From a virus, in the IMG/VR virus record IMGVR_UViG_3300025648_000098, positions 1 through 22,167 of that record: 22,167 nt of DNA, one strand, 5' to 3'. The translations under genes and the position numbers were made by a program. Below are positions 15,202 through 21,144 of this stretch, piece by piece. Position 1 is the stretch's first letter; each line of letters opens with the position of its first letter. Below the pieces are notes generated by a model. It was not told the DNA's origin. It saw only the letters and a list, made by a program, of their open reading frames with translations, and did no database searches.

Positions 15202-15522
15202 TTATGCCAATCCAATATCGATTGCCTGTTCGGATGATAGTGGCTTGCTGGCATCGCGTCCGTAAGAATTGGGACTCATTGATGTCAGTCCGTTCTTGGG
15301 AGTAGGTGTAGGTTTAGCGATTGGTTTGAGCATCCCTGCCTTTTCAACTTTTCCAGCGGCTTCATCGAATTTTTGCTCTTCTGGCGTGAGGATCATGTCT
15401 CCCTGTGAATTGAATTTAGCTTCAGGAATGTTGCGATCAGCCGCGACTGGCATGAATTTATTCGGCTGTGAGTAATCCACAAAGTTGCGTGAATCTGGCA
15501 AGTTGTTGTTATGTCCGCCCAT
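15202..15522 (-). CDS. Small disordered head-region protein with scaffold-like C-terminus
   Basis: The 106-residue product begins MGGHNNNLPDSRNFVDYSQP. It is Pro/Asn/Lys-rich and mostly disordered, with one helical part around 47-64 (LTPEEQKFDEAAGKVEKA). The last ten residues, SEQAIDIGLA, resemble the scaffold's end, ASDAIDLGLDEAG, which suggests a shared capsid- or portal-binding tail. It follows the portal gene by 13 bases. I do not recognise a family. An accessory scaffold, portal-associated or internal virion role is plausible from position and the shared tail; nothing catalytic is visible. Confidence 0.6.
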   Translation of the reverse strand: MGGHNNNLPDSRNFVDYSQPNKFMPVAADRNIPEAKFNSQGDMILTPEEQKFDEAAGKVEKAGMLKPIAKPTPTPKNGLTSMSPNSYGRDASKPLSSEQAIDIGLA

Positions 15523-15535
15523 AGTTTTGTTTGGC

Positions 15536-17956
15536 TTACGCCGCTGTTACTGGCCTCGGAGGATTGGCTACATTGGCAACCATTCCCTGTTGGCTAGGAT
15601 TTTGTTGTTGGTATTGTTGTTGAAGGTTTTTTTCCTGCGCTACTGATGTTCCTGCGTGACCGCCACCATGACCGCGATGACCATGTGGCATTGCGGCAGG
15701 TATGACATTCTCGGCAGGAGGAGCGGCCTGACCAGCCGTGAGGTGAGCGTATGCTTCCTTTGCGGCCTGCCTGTACTTTTGAGTCTGCTTTGGCATTGCG
15801 CCTTTGGCCTCTGCGGCCTGAATGTGAGCGACATAGTGCTTCATCGCCGCCATGAGCGGTGCAATTCCTTCCTGTGGCAATCCACCCTTTGGGACATGGG
15901 CGATGACTGGCATCAGCTTCTGGCTCATCGTGTCGAGGTGGACGATGTCGTTGTCGCGTGGCGATACAGGGATGTCCTGACCTGCGATGATGGCCTGAAG
16001 TTCCAACACCTGCTGGCGCGTTGCTTCGATGGCAATCGCTTCGACCTGATCCTTTGGTAGGATGACGCTGTTGGCAGTTGTTTCGCCCAGCTTCCTGCTC
16101 CAGTCCAGCTTGATAAGCTCGTCTTGATTGATGCTAGGATTGCCCATGTAGCGTTGGATCAGGCTGTCAAGGATGACATTGTCTTGAGGAGTTGTGTCCT
16201 GAAGAAGCTGGCTGGCAGGTGAGTATGCCATGAGGAGGATGTCAGAAGGAGGGATGTTCTTCTGGAGCATATCGTACACGCAATTGATTGCGTCTTCGTC
16301 AAGGTGTTCAGGAACATCAAAGGGAACCATGAACGGAGGCATTTCCATTAGGCTACGATCAAATGCATCAACAACTTCCCTGCGCGCCCAGACTGCGTTT
16401 GGCTCGGATTGTTTGACGACATCCATCTTTTGTTTCAAGTCAGCCGCCGCCTTGATGTGTTCAGGGTGACAGATTCCCTTCTGCATACGCTCGACGGCCT
16501 GAGAAAATTGGCGAGAGAAGCGCGTGAGAATTCCCTCACGAAGCTGGTTCTCAATGGCGGCAGTGCGATTGACCTCAGATGCGGTCTTTTTTTGTCCGCT
16601 GTTATCGACAGGAGCCGATGGCAAGAATGTGCCTACCTGAATCTCAGCCAGCCCAGTAATGAACTGATCCAACTTTAGGAAGTCGTCAACATCTGCTGGC
16701 AATTGCTGTGGGATGACCTCGTAACCTTCGGAGATGTATCCGACAGGGTGAAGAACGGAAAGCGGAGGCACGCCAACTTTTGCGTTTGGCCCCTTCTTCA
16801 GCAACAGCAGTCCCTTCAGGTAGGTATTATCCACCACAAGGTTGCGAGCTTTCTCGACGGCGACATGGGTGTTGTACAGATCCCTGCCTGCTCCGCGAGA
16901 TGACATTAGGTTGCCGCTACCGATCTCAATACTGAACAACGCGAGCGTCTCGCTCATCTTGTTGTAGCGATCTACTTGCGTGCAGATTTCAAGACCACTC
17001 TTATCGTCAAATAAGAATCGGCTGATCTTGCCATGCGGTTCACGAACTAGGATCTCACCAAGCTCAACATATTTCGCGTCGTTCTCGTATGATGCGCCGT
17101 ATGAACCTTCCCTGATCCAATCCTCGTACCTGCGAGCGTCGTCGTCTGCGTCAAGCGTCCTGCCAGCAGGTATTGCTTGGTTGATTGACTGGATCAGGTG
17201 ATTGATGTGCCAGCCAGCGGCGGCAGAAAGTTCAGGCTGTTCTAAAACTGGGAGCAATTCTGCTATCTGATAGCGTCTCTTTCGCGCCCAGATCGGCGTC
17301 TGGTCAGTTTGTTGGGGAGTCTCAATAGAGAAGAAGGTATAATCTTGGCGAAGGAATTCAGGCTTCCAGTCGCGCAGGTCATCCCAGCACATACCACAGA
17401 ATCCAAAGGTCGTATTCTCATGGACGATCTGTGCAACCAAGTCGTCAAAACCTTTCCATCCCCTGATGCACTTGGTGATCTCTTCGCGGAATACTTTTGT
17501 CTTGTTCTCGGCGTCTAGCGAATCGATTGGGTACTGCGCAAAGGTAAGCGTAGCCGCCTGCTCAATCACCTGCTTGAAGGGAGGCTGGATTCGGCTGACC
17601 ATCGTAGACAAGAATCCTGTCGGCCTGTTTGACCTCCAGTTTTGACCCATGCTCTCCAGCTTCTTTGCCTGATAAGGCGGCTCGTTGTTCAGCTTCTTCT
17701 GAATCAATTGGTTCTTCCTATTCCTCTCAACATTTTGTTGCTTCAGCCTGCGGTAGGCTGAGTGCGCCTGAGTCGCATCCTTGAATGTCCTGCGAACCTG
17801 CATGGTGTCCTTGTTGACAACATCCAGATTACCATTGTCAGGATTGACTACATCCAGATTCAGAATGCGCGGCTTGTCGTGGACATCGACAACGCGAGCG
17901 GATTTCGTGCTGTAGTAATCGGTGACTTTGGGAGGAAGAGGCTTTAGGTTTGCCAT
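15536..17956 (-). CDS. Portal protein
   Basis: The 806-residue product has the size and features of a podovirus-type portal, the dodecameric ring through which DNA enters and leaves the head. It has a basic helical N-terminus (VERNRKNQLIQKK), a central domain with many aromatics (RGWKGFDDLVAQIVHENTTF and WDDLRDWKPEFLR), the long-helix region around 395-520 (VEKARNLVVDNTYLKGLLLL; SAPVDNSGQKKTASEVNRTA) and a Gln/Ala-rich C-terminal helix that could form a barrel. The G-x-K-K-T-A-T/S-E-V segment is typical of portals. An unusual His/Gly stretch lies at 757-769. Residues 33-48 contain a duplicated NLDVVN. It sits upstream of scaffold and capsid genes, in canonical order; no terminase gene adjoins it. 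Confidence 0.8.
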   Translation of the reverse strand: MANLKPLPPKVTDYYSTKSARVVDVHDKPRILNLDVVNPDNGNLDVVNKDTMQVRRTFKDATQAHSAYRRLKQQNVERNRKNQLIQKKLNNEPPYQAKKLESMGQNWRSNRPTGFLSTMVSRIQPPFKQVIEQAATLTFAQYPIDSLDAENKTKVFREEITKCIRGWKGFDDLVAQIVHENTTFGFCGMCWDDLRDWKPEFLRQDYTFFSIETPQQTDQTPIWARKRRYQIAELLPVLEQPELSAAAGWHINHLIQSINQAIPAGRTLDADDDARRYEDWIREGSYGASYENDAKYVELGEILVREPHGKISRFLFDDKSGLEICTQVDRYNKMSETLALFSIEIGSGNLMSSRGAGRDLYNTHVAVEKARNLVVDNTYLKGLLLLKKGPNAKVGVPPLSVLHPVGYISEGYEVIPQQLPADVDDFLKLDQFITGLAEIQVGTFLPSAPVDNSGQKKTASEVNRTAAIENQLREGILTRFSRQFSQAVERMQKGICHPEHIKAAADLKQKMDVVKQSEPNAVWARREVVDAFDRSLMEMPPFMVPFDVPEHLDEDAINCVYDMLQKNIPPSDILLMAYSPASQLLQDTTPQDNVILDSLIQRYMGNPSINQDELIKLDWSRKLGETTANSVILPKDQVEAIAIEATRQQVLELQAIIAGQDIPVSPRDNDIVHLDTMSQKLMPVIAHVPKGGLPQEGIAPLMAAMKHYVAHIQAAEAKGAMPKQTQKYRQAAKEAYAHLTAGQAAPPAENVIPAAMPHGHRGHGGGHAGTSVAQEKNLQQQYQQQNPSQQGMVANVANPPRPVTAA
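17814..17860. repeat. In-frame duplication near the portal N-terminus
   Basis: TTGACAACATCCAGATT (17814-17830) and TTGACTACATCCAGATT (17844-17860) differ at one base and lie 30 bases apart. They code two NLDVVN units ten residues apart in the portal N-terminus, suggesting a recent small duplication. Confidence 0.6.
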
Positions 17957-17958
17957 AA

Positions 17959-18537
17959 TTATGTATTGAGCCAGCAGTTAGCAGGCAGGTTTGTTGCTTT
18001 TAAGAATTGATCCTTGTCGATGAAGATTGCCGTCCTATTGTCGTGACGCATTGATTTGCAACCTCCAAGCACAGCACTGGACGCCGTGTCGCGACCCTGC
18101 CTGACGCCAGCGGTCAGCCTCTCGGTTGTTGAGATGCAGGAGCTACAGCCACCGCGCCAGTTGACATTCTCAGGACAATTGCGGCAGGTCTTTGCCCTTT
18201 GCTCTGCAAGCTCATCAGTCACCATGTTGATCGGCTCCTGACTCTGCTGGAGATTCTTAGCCCATGCTTGGATGTCATTCAGCAACGCCATCGTGTCGGT
18301 CTCAGGGTTAACAGAAGTAATTGCTACCATGTCAACGCCATGACAGAACTGAGGCCAGTTGGAACAGATAAAGCTATTTACATCGCCCTCGACATCTCCA
18401 CTAGGAAGATGGTTTTCGGCGCGGAAATGTTCCACATTCTGGATCAGGCTATCGTAGGTGACGCCGTTGATACGGACATCACCCTCAATATAATGCCAGC
18501 CAGAAGGCGGCAACATCCCTAAAATTGGTGTAGCCAT
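17959..18537 (-). CDS. Cys-rich protein with zinc-ribbon-like motif
   Basis: The 192-residue product has an N-terminal domain (GWHYIEGDVRINGVTYDSLI, then FRAENHLPSGD, C58, C65) and a C-terminal Cys cluster: C118-x2-C121, nine residues, C131-x2-C134, with C160 and C188 further on. Two CxxC pairs separated by nine residues are characteristic of a structural zinc site. The N-terminal part, G-W-H-Y/F...R-x-x-N-x-L-P-x-G-D, resembles short proteins that occur next to portal genes in other environmental phages, but I cannot name it. It is 2 bases upstream of the portal start, so it is likely co-expressed. Head-gate or portal-adapter functions are speculative. Confidence 0.6.
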   Translation of the reverse strand: MATPILGMLPPSGWHYIEGDVRINGVTYDSLIQNVEHFRAENHLPSGDVEGDVNSFICSNWPQFCHGVDMVAITSVNPETDTMALLNDIQAWAKNLQQSQEPINMVTDELAEQRAKTCRNCPENVNWRGGCSSCISTTERLTAGVRQGRDTASSAVLGGCKSMRHDNRTAIFIDKDQFLKATNLPANCWLNT

Positions 18538-18579
18538 TAGTTTGTGATATGTTATTTAGAAGCCAAGGGCAAGTAATAA

Positions 18580-19086
18580 CTACTTTACAAATTCATGATG
18601 ACACTTGGGACAAATGCACGTTTCTCTCTCCTTTTCATCCGCTTTCAGGCCATTATCTACTGGTTCTTCAGGAGATCCGATCATTTCTGCCAGTTGTTCG
18701 TTGGTGAAGGAAAGTAGCGACACATCAAACTTGGCGTCATTTAACTCGTCAATTTCAACAGAAAGCATATCAAAACTCCATGTTGAGTTCAGTGCCAGTT
18801 GATTGTCTGCAATGATGTAGGCTCGCCGCTGGGTCTCTGTCAGGTGATCCAGCTTAATGCAGGGTACTGAATCCAGTCCCAGCTTTTTAGCGGCTAACAC
18901 ACGCCCATGCCCTGCGATGATGTCGCACTCGTCGGTAATTAGCACAGGGTTGGTGAATCCAAACTCCTTGATGCTGGCGGCGATCTGACTCACCTGAATG
19001 TCGCTGTGCGTCCTGCTATTGCGAGCGTAAGGGATTAGCTTCTTGAGAGCGATTTGCTCAATCTGTTGAGATGTTTTGATTTCCAT
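18580..19086 (-). CDS. ParB/Srx-fold domain protein with C-terminal Cys motif
   Basis: The 168-residue product matches the ParB N-terminal/sulfiredoxin-like fold: IALKKLIPYARNSRTHSD at 12-29, IAASIKEFGFTNPVLI at 35-50, the nucleotide-binding DIIAGHGRVLAAKKLG at 55-70 with GHGR at 59-62, and RRAYIIADNQLAL at 87-99. In plasmid and chromosome ParB this fold binds CTP. In phages it is often linked to DNA methyltransferases or nucleases, or stands alone near packaging genes. It lacks the DNA-binding C-terminal domain of true ParB and instead ends with C157-I-C159-P-K-C162-H-H, a possible zinc site. It is the first gene of the head operon, after a pyrimidine-rich leader. A packaging-related or DNA-nicking role is possible, but activity is not proven. 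Confidence 0.78.
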   Translation of the reverse strand: MEIKTSQQIEQIALKKLIPYARNSRTHSDIQVSQIAASIKEFGFTNPVLITDECDIIAGHGRVLAAKKLGLDSVPCIKLDHLTETQRRAYIIADNQLALNSTWSFDMLSVEIDELNDAKFDVSLLSFTNEQLAEMIGSPEEPVDNGLKADEKERETCICPKCHHEFVK

Positions 19087-19098
19087 AGAAGGTTAGAA

Positions 19099-19164
19099 TT
19101 GATCACCCAGCGTTAAAAAGAAAAGATAAAAAGAAACCCCCCAAAGAAAATAGAAAAGATAAAA
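19099..19164 (-). promoter_or_regulatory. Pyrimidine-rich leader of the head operon, candidate late promoter region
   Basis: On the minus strand this stretch is almost pure T/C broken by a G6 run. It contains the 13-base direct repeat AGAAAAGATAAAA (plus-strand spelling) at 19119-19131 and 19152-19164, 33 bases apart. The proximal part, CTTTTCTTTTTA followed by a TGGGT, an AATT and CTTC just before ATG, is shared with the leader of the gene cluster at 21630 (see 21641-21668). Two matching leaders in front of separate operons suggest a common phage promoter or transcript start signal. No clear -10/-35 pair is visible. Confidence 0.45.
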
Positions 19165-19168
19165 GTGG

Positions 19169-19184
19169 GATCTGAAATCAGATC
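19169..19184. repeat. GATCTGA-AA-TCAGATC palindrome
   Basis: Seven-base arms separated by AA form a perfect inverted repeat directly upstream of the pyrimidine-rich leader. Size and position suit an operator for a dimeric regulator of the head operon; an RNA role is unlikely with a two-base loop. Confidence 0.45.
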
Positions 19185-19367
19185 AATATCACATATGACG
19201 AAAAGCGTCTCTCATGCCACAGCCCAAGGATTAGCCTGCTCTCAAATCGGAGCGCAATGAGGTTGGAGTGTGTGTCCTCCGAATTAAGCCGCGAGGGTTA
19301 TGCGCGGCTCCTGCCTTCGCCAGTGGCTCGACACAATCTCGATTTCCAGTGGTTACGATATCTACTT

Positions 19368-19456
19368 TTGTGCTGTAGATTTATTACGATTATCCTTGCG
19401 CCACATGATTGTCAACGGCATATTTTCATCGTTGCGATTCTCTTGTGCTGTAGATT
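19368..19456. repeat. 14-bp direct repeat pair
   Basis: TTGTGCTGTAGATT occurs at 19368-19381 and at 19443-19456, 75 bases start to start, inside the non-coding region. Nothing else in the flanks matches, so it looks like a duplicated binding site or the scar of a duplication or deletion. Confidence 0.65.
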
Positions 19457-19524
19457 CTCAACTGCTCTCTCGTCTTTGGGTTGAAGGCGAGAGGGCGTCC
19501 ATTTTGTTAGTGTGTGCTAGTGCT

Positions 19525-19568
19525 AGACCCTCACTCGTTGTCATGTGCGAGTGAGGGTCTTTTCTTTT
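19525..19568 (+). terminator. Intrinsic terminator, plus orientation
   Basis: AGACCCTCACTCG (19525-19537) and CGAGTGAGGGTCT (19548-19560) form a perfect 13-bp stem with a 10-base loop, followed on the plus strand by TTTCTTTT. On the minus strand the bases after the stem are AGCACTAGCAC, with no T-tract. It therefore points against the methyltransferase gene that ends at 19567, although the stem may still stabilise that mRNA's 3' end. Confidence 0.75.
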
Positions 19569-20142
19569 ACTTCGTGTTGACGATCATCAGCAGTCCGCGA
19601 TCACACCGCTCGTCTTCCCTGCTGTTCTGCGTGAACAGGAAGTGTGGCTTCCCAAACTCCTTCGCCCTGACATGATACGCCTGCAAGTTGGTGTAGTGAG
19701 GGTGATTGACATCGTGGAAGAAACAGAACGAGTTGGGAGCCATGATCTCAAATACTTTGTCAGCCCACTCTCCTGCGTGATCATGATCGCCGTCAGATAC
19801 AAGGAAGTCGTAGCTGTTCGCAGAAGTCTCATGCACAAAGTCATGCTCGGTCTTGGGAGCGATCAGCGTCACTTTTTCTTTCAGGCTATCAACATTCTCC
19901 TGAGACAGGTTTGTTCCAAGGTCGTAAAAACTATCGACGCAGGTAATACTTCCCTTTCCGTTATAGGCTACGCCGTCAAGCAATGCTCTGGTGATGAATG
20001 CAGTGCCAATACCGATCTCTAACACCCTATCAGGTTTCGCAGAGACCAGTGCGCCGTAGATCAGTATGGCGTGAGGCAGGTCAATAGCCGCGCCGTGTGT
20101 GTTATAGTTATCTAAAAAGTTAAGTGGAAGTGGATTACTCAT
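19567..20142 (-). CDS. Class I SAM-dependent methyltransferase (Methyltransf_24-like)
   Basis: From ATG at 20142 the product is 191 residues. RVLEIGIGTAFITRALLDG (39-57) is motif I of the SAM-binding Rossmann fold, SITCVDSF (65-72) ends with the acidic residue that holds the ribose, and YDFLVSDGDHDHAG (111-124) is the D-G-x-H region that in relatives binds metal at the active site. NSFCFFHDVNHPHY (137-150) has further His/Asp. These features point to O-methyltransferases of the small-molecule or sugar-modifying type rather than DNA methyltransferases, which need an N/D-PP-Y motif that is absent. The frame continues upstream to 20232, but those 30 codons cover direct repeats and a promoter-like stretch, so I prefer 20142. 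It might finish the glycans made by the downstream sugar enzymes. Confidence 0.75.
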   Translation of the reverse strand: MSNPLPLNFLDNYNTHGAAIDLPHAILIYGALVSAKPDRVLEIGIGTAFITRALLDGVAYNGKGSITCVDSFYDLGTNLSQENVDSLKEKVTLIAPKTEHDFVHETSANSYDFLVSDGDHDHAGEWADKVFEIMAPNSFCFFHDVNHPHYTNLQAYHVRAKEFGKPHFLFTQNSREDERCDRGLLMIVNTK

Positions 20143-20149
20143 ATAAATT

Positions 20150-20211
20150 ACATTACGAATACTGCAATCTTGTGTAAAGCGCACTTTACTTAAAGCGTCT
20201 TTGTGTAAAGC
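20150..20211 (-). promoter_or_regulatory. Repeat-flanked promoter candidate for the methyltransferase
   Basis: TTGTGTAAAGC occurs at 20170-20180 and 20201-20211, 31 bases apart, or about three helical turns. Between them CTTTACTTAAAG (20184-20195) has CTTTA/TAAAG inverted arms. On the minus strand TTTACA (20173-20178) could serve as -35, with TAATGT (20150-20155) 17 bases further as a weak -10; transcription would then begin almost at the start codon. The -10 matches the consensus poorly. A regulator bound at the paired repeats would cover the -35. Confidence 0.38.
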
Positions 20212-20232
20212 AAATGTCGATAGCGTGTACAT

Positions 20233-20515
20233 ATCAACGCGCTCATGTACAGAAAACGCGGATTCATCGACATGACAATATACCCTTGCGGTGATAATTT
20301 TGATTTATAACTCATGAATCATACCCAATCAGGTATAATGCGGCATGTAATCAGGTGTCTGCGATCATCAACATTTTACAGATGTCTACGATCTGCTACA
20401 CAATTTGGATATATGTAGTGTGATCACTACAATGCTTCTTTGTAGTAAGCAGGAATACTACTTTTGAGTGATAGCTGTTAAAAATATGTAGCGGTTTTTT
20501 TAACAGATTACTCTG
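20233..20515. other. Gene-free control region with dense short repeats
   Basis: No frame here looks like a gene. The region holds a near-repeat CAGGTGTCTGCGATC / CAGATGTCTACGATC at 20352-20366 and 20379-20393 (two mismatches), AATCAGGT twice (20327-20334 and 20349-20356), a plus-strand TATAAT at 20334-20339 without a good -35, and a set of TGTAGT/ACTACA words between 20414 and 20461. It separates two minus-strand gene groups. Operators, promoters or a replication origin are all possible; base composition is A/T-rich, but I see no long iteron array. Confidence 0.5.
20414..20461. promoter_or_regulatory. Paired TGTAGT palindromes, operator candidates
   Basis: TGTAGTG-TGAT-CACTACA (20414-20431) has perfect 7-base arms. 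GTAGTA (20442-20447) and TACTAC (20456-20461) form a second inverted repeat with an 8-base gap. Both use the same TGTAGT half-site, so four half-sites lie within 48 bases, as expected of cooperative binding by one dimeric repressor or activator. Confidence 0.5.
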
Positions 20516-20518
20516 TTA
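20475..20518 (-). promoter_or_regulatory. Three-segment alternative hairpin, attenuator-like
   Basis: Segment CTGTTAAAAA (20475-20484) can pair with TTTTTAACAG (20497-20506) in a 10-bp stem. The same TAACAG(A) segment (20501-20507) can instead pair with TCTGTTA (20512-20518) in a 7-bp stem, whose minus-strand loop is GUAA, a GNRA tetraloop. The two structures exclude each other. The second stem includes the stop codon of the last coiled-coil gene. No long U-tract follows either stem on the minus strand. Confidence 0.45.
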
Positions 20519-20800
20519 GTTGCCGTATTCCCTCAACCCTGCTTGGCAGAGTTCTTCATGGGCTTTGGCTAATTTGGTTTCTAGGTCGTAGATCCACTTG
20601 GGATCAACAAAGACCTTTCCTTGTTTTAGTTCGGCGTTCTCCTCGCGTAGCTTTATCAGTTCATCATCCTGCTTATTGATGATGTCGGTATATAGGTCGA
20701 GTGACTCACGGAGCCTTGCGACCTCGGTGGTTTTTTCATCCAGCAATCGTCGGTACTCAACGCAAGCATCCAATGCTTTGTTAAAAAAGTCAGGGTTCAT
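20516..20800 (-). CDS. Coiled-coil protein C of a small paralogous cluster
   Basis: The 94-residue product begins MNPDFFNKALDACVEYRRLL and is a nearly continuous heptad-like helix (TTEVARLRESLDLYTDI, then DDELIKLREENAEL), with a short break at KVFVDPKWIYD before a final helix. It has no signal or membrane segment. It is the last of four overlapping genes and overlaps the preceding one as ATGA (20797-20800). The TEVARLRE segment recurs in both adjacent proteins. Related small coiled-coil proteins are frequent in phage early or accessory regions and have no known function. Oligomerisation with the neighbouring paralogs is a reasonable guess. Confidence 0.65.
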   Translation of the reverse strand: MNPDFFNKALDACVEYRRLLDEKTTEVARLRESLDLYTDIINKQDDELIKLREENAELKQGKVFVDPKWIYDLETKLAKAHEELCQAGLREYGN

Positions 20801-21144
20801 TTGATTTCAGTTTTAAGTTCTTCTAGCTCGGTTCTAAATTTAGCCAATGCTTCGTCGGTCATATAAGAGATGGCTAGAGTAGCTATGGCTTGATAACTAA
20901 TTATTTCAGCTCGCAACTTTTGAGCTAAAGACTCTAGTTCAGAAATCCTGATTGCTTTGTGTTCATCAAGGTTGTTGCTGATTTTTAGCTCCTCACGGAG
21001 CCTATCATAATCTTGTTCCAATTTTTCCATACGCTCGGCTTCTATGGGCGAAACAAGCACGAAAGATTTTAAGGTTCCTCGAAGGTTTTCGTTTTCTTCT
21101 CGGAGCCTTTCTACCTCGTTGGTTTGTTCGTTAGTTGAGTTCAT
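20797..21144 (-). CDS. Coiled-coil protein B of a small paralogous cluster
   Basis: The 115-residue product begins MNSTNEQTNEVERLREENEN and is helical throughout, with heptad-like Leu/Glu/Arg spacing (MEKLEQDYDRLREELK and RISELESLAQKLRAEI) and a more hydrophobic part near 85-95 (YQAIATLAISY). NEVERLRE matches NEVARLRE and TEVARLRE of the flanking genes, and its N-terminus shares the Asn/Thr/Ser-rich start. It overlaps the upstream gene by 14 bases and the downstream one by 4. No enzymatic motif is present. Probably a small structural or regulatory helper; function unknown. Confidence 0.65.
   Translation of the reverse strand: MNSTNEQTNEVERLREENENLRGTLKSFVLVSPIEAERMEKLEQDYDRLREELKISNNLDEHKAIRISELESLAQKLRAEIISYQAIATLAISYMTDEALAKFRTELEELKTEIK

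Larger units (their letters stand above)
19198..19568 (+). ncRNA. Candidate plus-strand structured RNA ending in a terminator
   Basis: No convincing protein gene lies in the 480 bases between the methyltransferase stop and the ParB-like start. The region instead has a chain of stems: GACG/CGTC at 19198-19210, GGAG/CTCC at 19265-19280, AGCCGCG/CGCGGCT at 19287-19309, a 12-bp stem at 19465-19476/19484-19495 (two G-T pairs), and the 13-bp terminator stem at 19525-19560. Only on the plus strand is the last stem followed by a T-tract, so a plus-strand transcript would end here. Its start is not defined, and all protein genes nearby are on the other strand. It could be a regulatory or packaging-related RNA, or a decayed region that happens to keep a terminator. 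Confidence 0.4.

Noticed and set aside
19257-19554. Two overlapping plus-strand frames of 75 and 84 codons in the gene-free gap
   Set aside because: Their Cys/Leu-rich translations look random, the repeated CAVD-like words come from the 14-bp DNA repeat, and the second runs through the terminator stem.
20143-20232. N-terminal extension of the methyltransferase to 20232
   Set aside because: The extra 30 residues precede the conserved domain and coincide with direct repeats and a promoter-like stretch.
20304-20339. Plus-strand promoter based on TATAAT at 20334-20339
   Set aside because: No -35-like hexamer lies 16-18 bases upstream and no TG extension is present, so I note the hexamer but do not call a promoter.
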